Positions 8,379 to 16,429 of a stretch of DNA of 21,449 bases are shown here, piece by piece (the first letter of the stretch is position 1; every line of letters begins with the position of its first letter). Made by a program: the position numbers and the translations under genes. The notes beneath the pieces were generated by a model. That model did not search any database. It saw only the letters and a list, made by a program, of their open reading frames with translations, and had not been told where the DNA came from. The DNA comes from an uncultured Coriobacteriaceae bacterium (GTDB taxonomy: Bacteria; Actinomycetota; Coriobacteriia; Coriobacteriales; Atopobiaceae): contig URWR01000010.1 of the NCBI GenBank assembly GCA_900551595.1, positions 1 through 21,449 on the forward strand, written 5' to 3'.

Positions 8379-9140
8379 ATGGCACGGACAGCACTGGTAA
8401 CTGGTTATTTGAACGGAATGGGAAAGGGAACGTACGAATCACTTAAAGCACGTGGTTATGACGTTATCGGCTGGGATTACGCTGACGATCCCGCGGTGGC
8501 AGTAGACGTCAGTTCTGTTGAGAGTGTTCGGGCTGGTATTGAGCGCTTTCCTGAGGGCACCAAGCTCGATGCAGTAGCTTTGTGCGCAGGTGTTTGGAGC
8601 GAGGCTCCGTTCATGCAGACGAGCTTTGAAGAGTTCCATCGCCTGGTTGAGATCGATCTTTTCGGCATGTTCAATTGTGTACAGCAGCTCGTTCCTCATA
8701 TGAATGAGCACGGAGCTTTCTGCTGCATTTCGAGCGCTTCTGGCCAGCGCGGTGTGGCCTTTGAGAGCGCCTACAGCGCAGCCAAGTTTGGCATTTGCGG
8801 CTTTGTTGAGGCAGTCGCACGTGAGATCGCAGCAGCCCCCAGGCGCCTGCGCATCAACGCTGTTTGCCCGTTCTATGTAAAGAGCAAGATGACCACCGAT
8901 GCTCTTATCGAGAAGGAGCGCCTGACCGGTATTACGGTTGAGGAAAGCTATGCTCTCGAAGCTCGCGACGTGCCTCTGGGCTATGTAGCAGATCCTTCCG
9001 ATATCGGTGACTTTATCGCCGCTCTGCTCGGACCTGAGAGCCGCTATGTGACCGGTGCTTGCATTCCTATTTCCGGTGGTACGCACTGCGGTTATGGCAA
9101 CCCGCTGTCTTCGTATGACACCGAAGAGTCTTACGATTAA
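8379..9140 (+). CDS. Short-chain dehydrogenase/reductase (SDR)
   Basis: The 253-residue protein is a classical-length SDR with a Rossmann fold that uses NAD(P)H to interconvert a hydroxyl and a carbonyl. The nucleotide loop is TGYLNGMG (8-15), the CAG block is at 69-71, serines are at 118-121 and the catalytic YSAAK is at 132-136. D34 after the second strand (WDYAD) suggests a preference for NAD(H). The C-terminal block GACIPISGG is typical of the family. AGGGAGG upstream supports ATG at 8379. Its place just after frlC suggests that it acts on the sugar part of an Amadori compound or on a breakdown product, but the substrate is unknown. SDR genes are not part of the classical frl operon. Confidence 0.9.
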   Translation: MARTALVTGYLNGMGKGTYESLKARGYDVIGWDYADDPAVAVDVSSVESVRAGIERFPEGTKLDAVALCAGVWSEAPFMQTSFEEFHRLVEIDLFGMFNCVQQLVPHMNEHGAFCCISSASGQRGVAFESAYSAAKFGICGFVEAVAREIAAAPRRLRINAVCPFYVKSKMTTDALIEKERLTGITVEESYALEARDVPLGYVADPSDIGDFIAALLGPESRYVTGACIPISGGTHCGYGNPLSSYDTEESYD

Positions 9141-9182
9141 TTACTAGGTGGTAAGACCACTTCGTTTGTTGTTCAACTTTTG

Positions 9183-9223
9183 AGACTGGCCAAGAACATC
9201 GAGATTCTCGGTCAGTCTTTTTT
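9183..9223 (+). terminator. Rho-independent terminator after the SDR gene
   Basis: GACTGGCCAAGAA pairs with TTCTCGGTCAGTC (one mismatch, one G-U) and is followed by six T residues. It lies between the convergent SDR and APC permease genes and works for the rightward transcript. Confidence 0.85.
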
Positions 9224-9260
9224 ATGAGAACAGCTTAAAGAGCTTAAGCATCCAATAGCA

Positions 9261-10712
9261 TTATGCGCGCGTGCTCCGCGCGTGATTGTGCCAGAGATAT
9301 AGCGCTGCGAGTATCACAAAATACAGCACTATGAAGGGCCATCTGCCAGGCTGCAGAAGTGAAGACCCTCCAACGAATAGCGAACCAAGTATTGCAAGCG
9401 CAGGCGCTATCCATCCACGGAAAACGCCTGCGCTTCCAGAGCGCCCAAAACTAAAGGCTCTTATGTAGAGCAGAATAAGCGCAAGCATATTGAAGGCAAC
9501 AGCTATTTCTGAAACATCTCCGTTTGGCAAAAGGTTGAGCATCTGAGTGATGCAGTGAAGCAATGATGCAGCTAACAACAGAATGAGAGCTACGGCGCTG
9601 CTTGCAAGAGAGATGGACTTTCCAGAGGTTGCAGCATGGGCAGCTGAAGAGCGAAGCAATGCCTGAGAAAAAGGAATGTCATCTTTGAGTGCAAGAGCGT
9701 GGGGCATGCGCAACAAGGCAAGCAAAACGCCGTTTGCAGAGCCCATAACAGAGACAAGAGCCACTGCATTTGGAATGGTGGCTGCCTGTTTACCAAACAG
9801 CCGGACAAACACTAACGAAAGCGATTCATCGCCGGCAGCAATAACCTGTTGAGGTCCGAGAAAAGCAGAGATACCAACAAAATATGCCAGATAAAGAACG
9901 AGTATAAGAAGTGGTGCTACGGTGAGCGCAAGAGGAAGATTGCGCTTAGAATTACGCAGTTCAGGGGCGATGGATGCTGCTGGGGACCAGCCGTCAAAAG
10001 AGAAGGCAATAGGGGCAGCAGCAGCAAGCCAAGCAAAACTGCTTCCTTGCTCTGCGATAGTGCTTCCTTCTCCCTGAAGCACTGCAGGATTGCCAAAAAC
10101 AATGCCAAGAATGCCTACGGCAATGAGCGGTGTTACTTTGAGAAGGGTTGAGGCGTTTTGGAGCCAGCCAGAAAAACGTGGCCATGCCATATTCCAACCT
10201 ATGCAGAGCACCATAAAAATGATGCCAACAAGTTCTTGGGTGATGAAATCATTACCCCAACCAAAGGTCATGCAAGCATATACGCCAACAACCCAACAGA
10301 GGATAGCACCAATAGATGGCAAATAAATAATTGAGAAAGCCCAGGAAAACAGACGTGCAATAGGAGAGGGAAGAAAGTCTCTCGCATAGGCAATAACACC
10401 ACCTGCTGCATCGCCGCGCTCAGCATAAAGCGATAGGCTCAGTCCACCAAAAATAATGGTGACAGAAGCGATGCAGAACATAGCAACGCCTAATGGCACA
10501 CTACCATGTGTAGCAACAAGCACATTGTCGGCTTTGAAATAAATGCCTGAACCAATGCAGATGCCCATAATCATGCAAAGTGCAGTGAGAAGTGAGTAAC
10601 GCTTAGGTGGATTTGCGGGTGTTTGCAATGTGGTTGGATGTGATTCCGTAGATGTGCATGCAAACTCAACACGATCGTCGCGAGAGGAACGGTCGTTATT
10701 TGCATGGGTCAT
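9261..10712 (-). CDS. APC-superfamily amino acid/amine permease
   Basis: This is a 483-residue integral membrane transporter with about 12 hydrophobic helices after a polar N-terminal tail of about 37 residues. The first helix contains the APC signature GICIGSGIYF, with the small-residue GSG break used for substrate binding. Later blocks such as SFDGWSPAASIAPEL are also typical of the family. ATG at 10712 is chosen because GGAGG lies six bases upstream; an in-frame GTG at 10754 has no such site. It stands alone, converging with the SDR gene and separated from the amidohydrolase by a terminator. It probably imports an amino acid, an amine or a glycated amine. It is clearly different in sequence from the FrlA-like permease in the same island. 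Confidence 0.9.
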   Translation of the reverse strand: MTHANNDRSSRDDRVEFACTSTESHPTTLQTPANPPKRYSLLTALCMIMGICIGSGIYFKADNVLVATHGSVPLGVAMFCIASVTIIFGGLSLSLYAERGDAAGGVIAYARDFLPSPIARLFSWAFSIIYLPSIGAILCWVVGVYACMTFGWGNDFITQELVGIIFMVLCIGWNMAWPRFSGWLQNASTLLKVTPLIAVGILGIVFGNPAVLQGEGSTIAEQGSSFAWLAAAAPIAFSFDGWSPAASIAPELRNSKRNLPLALTVAPLLILVLYLAYFVGISAFLGPQQVIAAGDESLSLVFVRLFGKQAATIPNAVALVSVMGSANGVLLALLRMPHALALKDDIPFSQALLRSSAAHAATSGKSISLASSAVALILLLAASLLHCITQMLNLLPNGDVSEIAVAFNMLALILLYIRAFSFGRSGSAGVFRGWIAPALAILGSLFVGGSSLLQPGRWPFIVLYFVILAALYLWHNHARSTRA

Positions 10713-10727
10713 AAAAAACCTCCGAGC

Positions 10728-10746
10728 GGGGGGGGGATAACGTATA
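10728..10746 (-). promoter_or_regulatory. Nine-G tract and -10 box in front of the APC permease gene
   Basis: Positions 10728-10736 are nine consecutive G on the given strand (C in the mRNA sense). A leftward -10 candidate TATACG lies at 10746-10741 without a good -35 box, which would put the transcription start inside or next to the tract. The ribosome binding site and ATG follow 5-16 bases later. A tract of this length is prone to slippage and could alter transcription start or level. Confidence 0.5.
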
Positions 10747-10842
10747 AGAAGCACTAAACTTTCAGTTTACCGGTATCTTACGTGTTCCATACAAAAGCGC
10801 TGAGCAATACACAAACATGACGTTTTACATGCCGCGTTAGAC

Positions 10843-10874
10843 AAAAAAGCGAGGTCCCTTGCGAGACCTCGCTT
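10843..10874 (-). terminator. Rho-independent terminator after the amidohydrolase gene
   Basis: Read leftward, a perfect 10-bp stem AAGCGAGGTC/GACCTCGCTT with an 8-base loop runs straight into T residues. A second small dyad, ATCACA-GAC-TGTGAT (10876-10890), sits between it and the stop codon. This marks the end of the three-gene leftward operon. Confidence 0.9.
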
Positions 10875-10894
10875 GATCACAGACTGTGATTTTT

Positions 10895-12433
10895 TTACTT
10901 TGTGGCGTCAAATACGATCTTGCCATCAATCATGGTAAGAACGCACTTGCCATCGCGTGCATCCTTGGGATCAATTGCGAGGAAGTTGGTATCAAAGACG
11001 GCAATATCAGCAAGTTTGCCGGCTTCCAAGGTACCAAGAACATCGCACTGCTCGAGGTCATAGGCGCCACCTGCGCACCAAGCGCGAATGAGCTCGCCCG
11101 GTGTAATCATGTTCTGTGTATTCCAGGGTTCTCCACCCTCGGGGAAATAGCCACCGCATGCGCTGTAAACGCCGGTGCCAAGGTCATCGACGGTCATGGG
11201 GAGGTCGGTGCCACAGCCAACGACAACACCGCTATCGATCATCTTGCGACGATTCCAGTAGTGCGTGCCGCGCTCAGCACCAATTTTCTCGTTGACCATT
11301 GCAATCTTGCCTTCACGATCGGCAATAGATTGAATGAGCGGGTATACCTCAGCGACAACGCCAAGCTTGCCCATGCGCTCAAGATCAACGGGGTCTGCGC
11401 CCTCAAGGTCGGTCATTGCTTGACGCAGAACAACCTTGCCGTCCTCGTCGCGCTGGCACTTCTCAAAGATGTCGAGGGCATGTGCGACTGCGCCGTCGCC
11501 CTGGCAGTGCAGAGAGAAGCGCAGACCGGCAGCATCAGCTTCAAGAACCTGGCGCTCATGCTCTGCCCAGTCAATATCCATAGTGCAGCATGTATCTGCA
11601 TCCAGATAGGGCTCCTTCATTTCACCTTCATGCTGTGAAATGGAGCCATCGGTCATCTGGTTAAAGCCAGAGAAGCTAATAAAGGGATCGTCAGCAAAAC
11701 GATCGCGTGTGGCGGTGCCATATGCGATATTGGCGGGCTCTCCAACAGGCTGGCTCATAAGGTTAACGCGCAGGGTAAGCTCGCCAGCATCCTCGAGTTC
11801 CTTTACGGCATCGACAAACCAATAATCGTCGTAGCCCATCTCCTTGGTGGAAGTGACGCCATAGGAGTTCATCATTGCTTCGTACTCGCGATACATGGGT
11901 ACGGAGAACTCGGTATCGGTGATAACTGCTTTGAGGAGCTTATAAGCCTTCTCGCTCCAGCAAGCTGCAGGCGTAAAGCCAAACTTTGTTTCGGCAGCGG
12001 TGTTCATAGCCATGCCATCAGCACACTGACCAACAAAAACAGCCGGAACGTCGCCAAATGCTTCGTCAAGAATCGCTTCGTCTACAGGAAGCATCTCGAG
12101 GGGGAAGTCGTGACCAATTGCAAGTTCGGGCTTAGCGGTGGCGCGAACGCGCTCGATAGCCTCATCTACGCTTGTGACACCAGACAGGTCGGTACCAGCG
12201 CGCTGGAGCAACCAGCCATTAAAGAAGCAGTGAACATCGGTGAGACCTGGTGTTACGAGCTTATCACCAAGTTCCAGTACGCGAGTATTGTCGCCTACAT
12301 ACTCAGCGCCATCGCCTTCGCCTACAGCAATGATCTTGTTACCAGCAACGGCAACAAAACCTGGATGAGCCTCTGTTGTAGTTGCATCAAAGATGTTTTC
12401 CGAGCGAAGAATGTAATCTGCCATCTCTGCCAT
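10895..12433 (-). CDS. YtcJ-like metal-dependent amidohydrolase with altered HxH motif
   Basis: The 512-residue protein has the amidohydrolase layout: a small N-terminal beta domain, a TIM barrel starting at VTPGLTDVHCF (60-70), and a C-terminal return to the beta domain (KLADIAVFD). Such enzymes hydrolyse C-N bonds in amides, N-acyl groups or related compounds. Other family blocks are LHCQGDGAVAHALD in the barrel and GTDLPM near its end, which bring the later His and Asp. The usual HxH pair at the first strand reads H68-C-F70, so the second metal ligand is missing. The ATG at 12433 has a weak GGA eight bases upstream. It is the last gene of an operon with the PfkB kinase and NagB-like genes. 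It might free an amine from an N-acyl or N-glycosyl compound before or after phosphorylation; the substrate is unknown. Confidence 0.85.
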   Translation of the reverse strand: MAEMADYILRSENIFDATTTEAHPGFVAVAGNKIIAVGEGDGAEYVGDNTRVLELGDKLVTPGLTDVHCFFNGWLLQRAGTDLSGVTSVDEAIERVRATAKPELAIGHDFPLEMLPVDEAILDEAFGDVPAVFVGQCADGMAMNTAAETKFGFTPAACWSEKAYKLLKAVITDTEFSVPMYREYEAMMNSYGVTSTKEMGYDDYWFVDAVKELEDAGELTLRVNLMSQPVGEPANIAYGTATRDRFADDPFISFSGFNQMTDGSISQHEGEMKEPYLDADTCCTMDIDWAEHERQVLEADAAGLRFSLHCQGDGAVAHALDIFEKCQRDEDGKVVLRQAMTDLEGADPVDLERMGKLGVVAEVYPLIQSIADREGKIAMVNEKIGAERGTHYWNRRKMIDSGVVVGCGTDLPMTVDDLGTGVYSACGGYFPEGGEPWNTQNMITPGELIRAWCAGGAYDLEQCDVLGTLEAGKLADIAVFDTNFLAIDPKDARDGKCVLTMIDGKIVFDATK

Positions 12434-12475
12434 GTTGATTCCAATCTCTTGCCCTTTGATACGCCTGACTACTAC

Positions 12476-13417
12476 TTATTCATCAAGCGTGCTGATAAAT
12501 GCCTCAACCTCTTCACGCGGACGATAGGCCGGAATGGTCCCATCGATGGTGACTGAGAGAGCGGCATACTTGCTTGCCCAGGTCATAGCCTCTTCAAGGG
12601 ATTTGCCCCAGACGAGACCTGCAACGGTGGAAGCCATGAAGCCGTCACCAGCGCCAGCAGTGTTTACAACCTTGTCCACGTGGGTGGGGGCTACCGTAAT
12701 AAATTCTCCGTCGGCAGTGAGTGCGCAGGAGCCCTCATCGCCGAGTGTCATAACAACACAGCCAACGTGATAAGTATCAATAACGCGCTGTGCAAGGGCC
12801 TTATGGTCAATCTCTGCGTCGGGATCAACGCCCTCGATATAGCGGCCCTCAACCTCGTTGATGAAGAGGTAATCCACATAGGAAAGGTCTCCCATAGGCT
12901 CTTCAGGCAGCGGGCTCGGATTGAGTGCGACCGTCATGCCAAGCTCTTTAGCGTGACGTGCTCCTGCCAGCGAAACTGCCATGGGTACCTCAAAGCCGGT
13001 TACAAAGTAACAGCTGCCTGCCATAGCGTCGAGAGCGTCAATAACTTCCTGCTCAGTGAGCATGACGCTGGAAGAATCGCCATCGATAATGGTGTTCTGG
13101 CCATCTGGGCCAATAAGGATAAGGCCGGTGCCAGTGGCAACTTCATCAGTGCGATACAGATAGGTGGTATCTGCTCCAGCCTCGCGCATCCAGCGCTCTC
13201 CGAGGTCGCCCCAAGGGTCATTGCCGACCTTGCCGATATAGGCAACATCAAGTCCCAAACGTCCCAGAGCAACAGCAACATTGGAACCCTTGCCGCCGTC
13301 TTCGGCGATATGCCATTTCTTTACAGGAAGCGTTTCTCCCCAAACAGGCATATGGTCACAGTAGGCATACTGGCCTACGCCGTGGCTGTTCAGTACGATG
13401 ACGTCCTTTGCCGACAT
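12476..13417 (-). CDS. PfkB/ribokinase-family sugar kinase
   Basis: The 313-residue protein phosphorylates a sugar or sugar conjugate with ATP. Family marks are GGKGSNVAVALGRLG (41-55) in the sugar-binding region and NTAGAGDGF (252-260) in the C-terminal anion-hole motif; D258 is the expected catalytic base. The usual DTxGAGD begins with Asn here (N252), a mild oddity. In frl operons the kinase FrlD belongs to this family, so this is the best candidate for phosphorylating the glycated amine. However, the sequence looks more like ribokinase than FrlD, which has a shorter N-terminal region. It begins three bases after the NagB-like stop codon and 42 bases separate it from the amidohydrolase, so the three are co-transcribed. 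Confidence 0.9.
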   Translation of the reverse strand: MSAKDVIVLNSHGVGQYAYCDHMPVWGETLPVKKWHIAEDGGKGSNVAVALGRLGLDVAYIGKVGNDPWGDLGERWMREAGADTTYLYRTDEVATGTGLILIGPDGQNTIIDGDSSSVMLTEQEVIDALDAMAGSCYFVTGFEVPMAVSLAGARHAKELGMTVALNPSPLPEEPMGDLSYVDYLFINEVEGRYIEGVDPDAEIDHKALAQRVIDTYHVGCVVMTLGDEGSCALTADGEFITVAPTHVDKVVNTAGAGDGFMASTVAGLVWGKSLEEAMTWASKYAALSVTIDGTIPAYRPREEVEAFISTLDE

Positions 13418-13420
13418 GGT

Positions 13421-14317
13421 TTACCAGCCCTTCTGATCGTGAGACATCGGATGATCGATGGTGTATTCAGTGGTGTAAAGCGTTACATCGGGGATGTACT
13501 TCGGAAGAATGGTAACGGGGTACTCTGTGGTGGGATCGCTGAAGAGAAGAACGCGGCAAACAGTCTTCTTCCAGTCGCCGGTAGCTACCATGTAGACGGC
13601 ACGCTTAGCGGAGCAAATAATATGGAAACCAATGGTCAGACCCATAGGAGGAACGCGGTCAAGGCAGGTGCCAAATGAGCGCTCAGCCATGGCAACCATG
13701 GTGTCAGAGTTGATAACAACAACGCGCGTGCGAGAATCGGCATACTCTTCAACGGTGGGACGATAGCAGAAGTTGCGCGGCTCTTCATCAAAAGCAACGA
13801 GGCCAGTGGCGCCAATGCCTGCCCAGACCGTGTCAACGCCGCCCAGCTCGTCGCACATGCGATCGGCGTAGTCCAGATCGGACATACGAGGCCAAATACG
13901 ATGATCCTCAGGAGGACGAAGCTCCTCATCAATGCGGTTGTAGAAGCAAGCGAGCATGGTGCCCTCAAGGCTCTCATAGGTATCGGCTACCGGGTAAGGG
14001 CGGCTCTGCCAATCGAGGAATTCGTCCATGTGGAAGACCCAGAGGTTCTTGCAGTCAATGCGCTCCTCATTAACGCGACGAATGAAGGTGTCGTACTCAT
14101 CGCATGGTCCAGCAGGGAGAACCCACTTTGTGGGAAGGCCCTGAGCGTTGTGCTCCTTAACCTCATCGGCCATAAGATTGCCGATTTCTTCCATCATTGT
14201 TGCGCGGTCCTTGCGCACAGCAAGCTTGCACTTAAGATCGTCGCGATCCTCAAGCTCCTGCCAGGGGATAGAGCACCACTCATAAATCTCTGAGGTGGTA
14301 AGTCGGTTCATTAACAT
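13421..14317 (-). CDS. NagB-family (glucosamine-6-phosphate deaminase-like) protein lacking two catalytic residues
   Basis: The 298-residue protein has the NagB/6-phosphogluconolactonase fold. NagB turns glucosamine 6-phosphate into fructose 6-phosphate and ammonia. Recognisable blocks are LPAGPCDEYDTF (67-78, phosphate loop), FHMDEF (95-100, with the enolization Asp at D98), GIGATGLVAFDE (167-178) and PPMGLTIG (223-230). In E. coli NagB the third block reads GVGNDGHIAFNE, where D141 and H143 open the ring. Here these positions are T171 and L173; the E148 equivalent (E178) remains. Normal NagB chemistry on a closed-ring substrate is therefore doubtful. ATG at 14317 is preferred over 14335 because AGAAGG precedes it by seven bases. 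It is the first gene of the operon with the PfkB kinase and the amidohydrolase. It may act on an open-chain or Amadori-type substrate. Confidence 0.85.
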   Translation of the reverse strand: MLMNRLTTSEIYEWCSIPWQELEDRDDLKCKLAVRKDRATMMEEIGNLMADEVKEHNAQGLPTKWVLPAGPCDEYDTFIRRVNEERIDCKNLWVFHMDEFLDWQSRPYPVADTYESLEGTMLACFYNRIDEELRPPEDHRIWPRMSDLDYADRMCDELGGVDTVWAGIGATGLVAFDEEPRNFCYRPTVEEYADSRTRVVVINSDTMVAMAERSFGTCLDRVPPMGLTIGFHIICSAKRAVYMVATGDWKKTVCRVLLFSDPTTEYPVTILPKYIPDVTLYTTEYTIDHPMSHDQKGW

Positions 14318-14392
14318 TGCAATACCTTCTTTCATGGTTGATGAAACGGCATCGTACGACCAGAGAAGAAACTAAAAGTTGGCAACATGCCA

Positions 14393-14419
14393 TGATCAAA
14401 TACATGTGAAGGATGTCAA
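14393..14419 (-). promoter_or_regulatory. Putative promoter of the NagB-like/PfkB/amidohydrolase operon
   Basis: Read leftward, a perfect TTGACA (14419-14414) is followed after 15-17 bases by the weak -10 region TGATCATG. The dyad TTGGC-AACAT-GCCAT (14379-14393) overlaps the downstream edge and may be an operator. The transcript would have a leader of about 65 bases. Confidence 0.45.
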
Positions 14420-14440
14420 AAGCACTCAATCAATCATAAG

Positions 14441-14479
14441 AAAACCGCCCGACGTCGAAAGCTATACGACGCCGGGCGG
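14441..14479 (-). terminator. Rho-independent terminator after frlA
   Basis: A 13-bp GC-rich stem (14479-14467 with 14457-14445, one G-U pair) is followed leftward by TTTTC. It separates frlA from the NagB-like operon that continues on the same strand. Confidence 0.9.
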
Positions 14480-14522
14480 CACGTGACGGGCAGGACGCTA
14501 GAAGCCGTCGTGCGTGAGGTTT

Positions 14523-15958
14523 TTAGCTAGCCACACGCTCGCTGATCTCGGCGTTACGGCGCTCCTCAGCTGCCTGGATGATGTCAGCGTTGACCTTCCT
14601 CCAGTGGAAGAAGAACGGTACAGCGGAGACGACGATGAGGATGCCGGCCGTGATCGGGTTGAAGCTGAACAGCGGGGTCTCGCCGGAGATGAGGCCAGAG
14701 AGGCTGTCAGACATGAGGATCAGGGACGGAACGATGGCGAGAACTGCCATGACCGGGCCACCAGGAGCCTTGAAGGTCGGATGGTAGTTGGCCTTCTTCT
14801 GCAGTGGGAACCAAGCGCAGAACAGGAGCGCATTGCGGAGCAGGCAGATGAAGGTGAACAGGCTCAGCAGGTCCTGAATGGAGGAAGCCCAAACGAGGAT
14901 GAGAGCGAAGCCGGACTGCCAAAGCATCGAAATGACAGGAGAGTCATACTTGGGGTCAATCTTGCCCCAGGAACGCCACCAGTAGCCTTCCTGAGCAGCC
15001 TTCATCTCGCCGCGTGCCTGGAACATGATGAGCGAGGAGAGAGAGCCGGTTACGACGATAACGGCAAGAACAGCAGCGATGTTGCCAGCCATGGTGCCAA
15101 GGCCAGGAATGTGGGAGAAGGCCTCAGCGACGGAAGCATCGGAAGCTGCGAGGGTGGAGATATCAACCAAACCAACGGAAGCGGTGGAAAGGCCGGTGTA
15201 GAGCAGCGTTACAACGAGAACGCAGCCGATAAGAGCAATGGGCATGTTCTTCTCGGGGTTCTTGATTTCGCCGCCCATGGTGACGGAGGTCTGCATGCCG
15301 TCGTAGCTCCAGGTGGTGGCAGCAATGCCAGCAATAAGAGCGGTTACGGGGCTTGCAGCAGAGCCCTCAACAGCAGGGGCAGAGAAGTTGGCACCATTGA
15401 CGAAGAACAGACCAACAAGAACCAGGATCAGGAACGGTGCGATCTTAACGGCAGTAATGAACGACTGCCACTTGGCGCCTGCGTGCTTGTGGCACATGTG
15501 CAGCCAGGTGAAGAAGACGATCAGGATGCAGCCAACAATGTGAACCGTAAGATCGGTCCAGCCAGTGAAGTAGGCAAGATAGTTGGCAAGCGTAAGAGTC
15601 ATCGTGGCGATGCCGACGGGGTCAGTTGCCCACCAGCATGACCAGATGAAGAACATTGCCATGAATGGCCAGCCGGCCTCACGGAAGTAAACGAACTGTC
15701 CGCCGTCCTCAGAATATGCTGTGGAATACTCAGCATAAATAAGGTTCTGCGGAATCATAATGAGACCACCGATGAGGAACGCCAAGATGGTAAAGAGTGG
15801 CGTTCCGGCGGCTGCGGCTACACCTCCCGACCGGGGGAATAAGTTAAGTTGCCGGAACCGACGGTGGTTCCGACGCCGAGTGCGATGGCGGTGCCAAGAC
15901 CAAGGTGGCGTTCAAGTTGGCCTTCCTGCGGCGCCGTCGTTGCCGGAGTATCGGACAT
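14523..15958 (-). pseudogene. frlA: FrlA-like APC permease, frameshifted near the N-terminus
   Basis: The gene would encode a 12-helix importer of fructoselysine/psicoselysine type, like E. coli FrlA. The long frame reads AFLIGGLIMIPQNLIYAEYS, close to FrlA's AFVIGGLIVIPQMCVYAELS, and resemblance continues for most of its length. The true start is ATG at 15958, with GGGGAG just upstream. This first frame runs 46 codons (including GVGTTVGSG of the first helix) to an in-frame TAG at 15820-15818. The conserved sequence then resumes two bases out of frame as AAAAGTPLFTILAFLIGG. The break falls after SPGREV, where FrlA-type proteins read GEVAKAAGTP, as if TA had been added. A GGGGG run lies at 15833-15837, so a sequencing or assembly error is possible. 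If real, the first helix and the rest are not made as one protein unless frameshifting or a restart rescues them. Confidence 0.82.
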
Positions 15959-16303
15959 GTTCTCCCCTTTCCATACAACGTGTGGTTCTGCTTGCGTGGT
16001 GCCCCGCGGACGTGGTCCCCTGCCTGGAATACGTGTTCGAGTGGCACCAAAACCAATGAAACTGAAGATTACAGTAATGGATTAAAACACCACTTAACTT
16101 ATCTAATCGGTGAAAGGTATCCTGTGGAAACCTGAAAATTGGTATACATTTATGTGAAAAGAACGTGTAACTGCTGTTAAGAATATGTGGAGACTACAAA
16201 ACTTCTTTGTCAACGTAGTTTTCACTCTTTCCGCTCAGCGCAGCATCAAACTTTGCGACAAGTGGATGTTTGTGCCAGAGGTGTTTATCTTCCGTCAGTT
16301 GCC
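15959..16303. other. Intergenic region upstream of frlA with possible regulatory sites
   Basis: No gene is supported here. The frlA ribosome binding site GGGGAG lies at 15962-15967 on the minus strand. A separated inverted repeat TGGTGCC (15997-16003) and GGCACCA (16043-16049) could fold or bind a regulator. AAATTGGTAT at 16136-16145 also occurs at 5957-5966 upstream of frlB. The stretch from about 16060 is AT-rich, unlike the flanking genes. Confidence 0.4.
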
Positions 16304-16429
16304 ATGCGCTTATTTGGAAAAATGGCAGCAGATACATTAGGATTATCAGATATAGGAAAAATAATATCACCTAAGGATTTTGATAAAGTTGATGGTGATG
16401 ATTACATAATGAAAACACGCGATCGGTAA
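16304..16429 (+). pseudogene. Remnant of a YvbH-like bacterial PH-domain gene (N-terminal 36 codons)
   Basis: From ATG at 16304 the frame reads MRLFGKMAADTLGLSDIG and then KIISPKDFDKVDGDDYIM. This is very close to the N-terminal pattern of small bacterial PH-domain proteins (Pfam bPH_1, YvbH type), which normally run about 120 residues or more. The match ends at KT, and three unrelated codons lead to a TAA at 16427-16429. There is no good ribosome binding site. The DNA is AT-rich compared with its neighbours, which suggests transfer from a low-GC source. The frame extends open upstream to a GTG at 16187, but that part has no family resemblance. Its 3' end overlaps the end of the opposite SIS gene, placing the breakpoint at about 16411-16421. 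Confidence 0.7.

Noticed and set aside
12476..13417. Naming the PfkB kinase frlD
   Set aside because: It is in the right family and place, but its N-terminal region and motifs are closer to ribokinase, so the symbol is not secure.
12680..13678. Long open frame on the plus strand opposite the PfkB and NagB-like genes
   Set aside because: It crosses two well-supported genes, has no family resemblance or ribosome binding site, and follows from codon bias on the other strand. The same applies to antisense frames at 14514-15641, 10886-11638, 6481-7158, 7359-8051 and 8439-9086.
15810..15845. Programmed frameshift in frlA
   Set aside because: The CCCCC run is short, no standard slippery heptamer or stimulatory structure is evident, and APC permeases are not known to use one. 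Mutation or sequence error is simpler.
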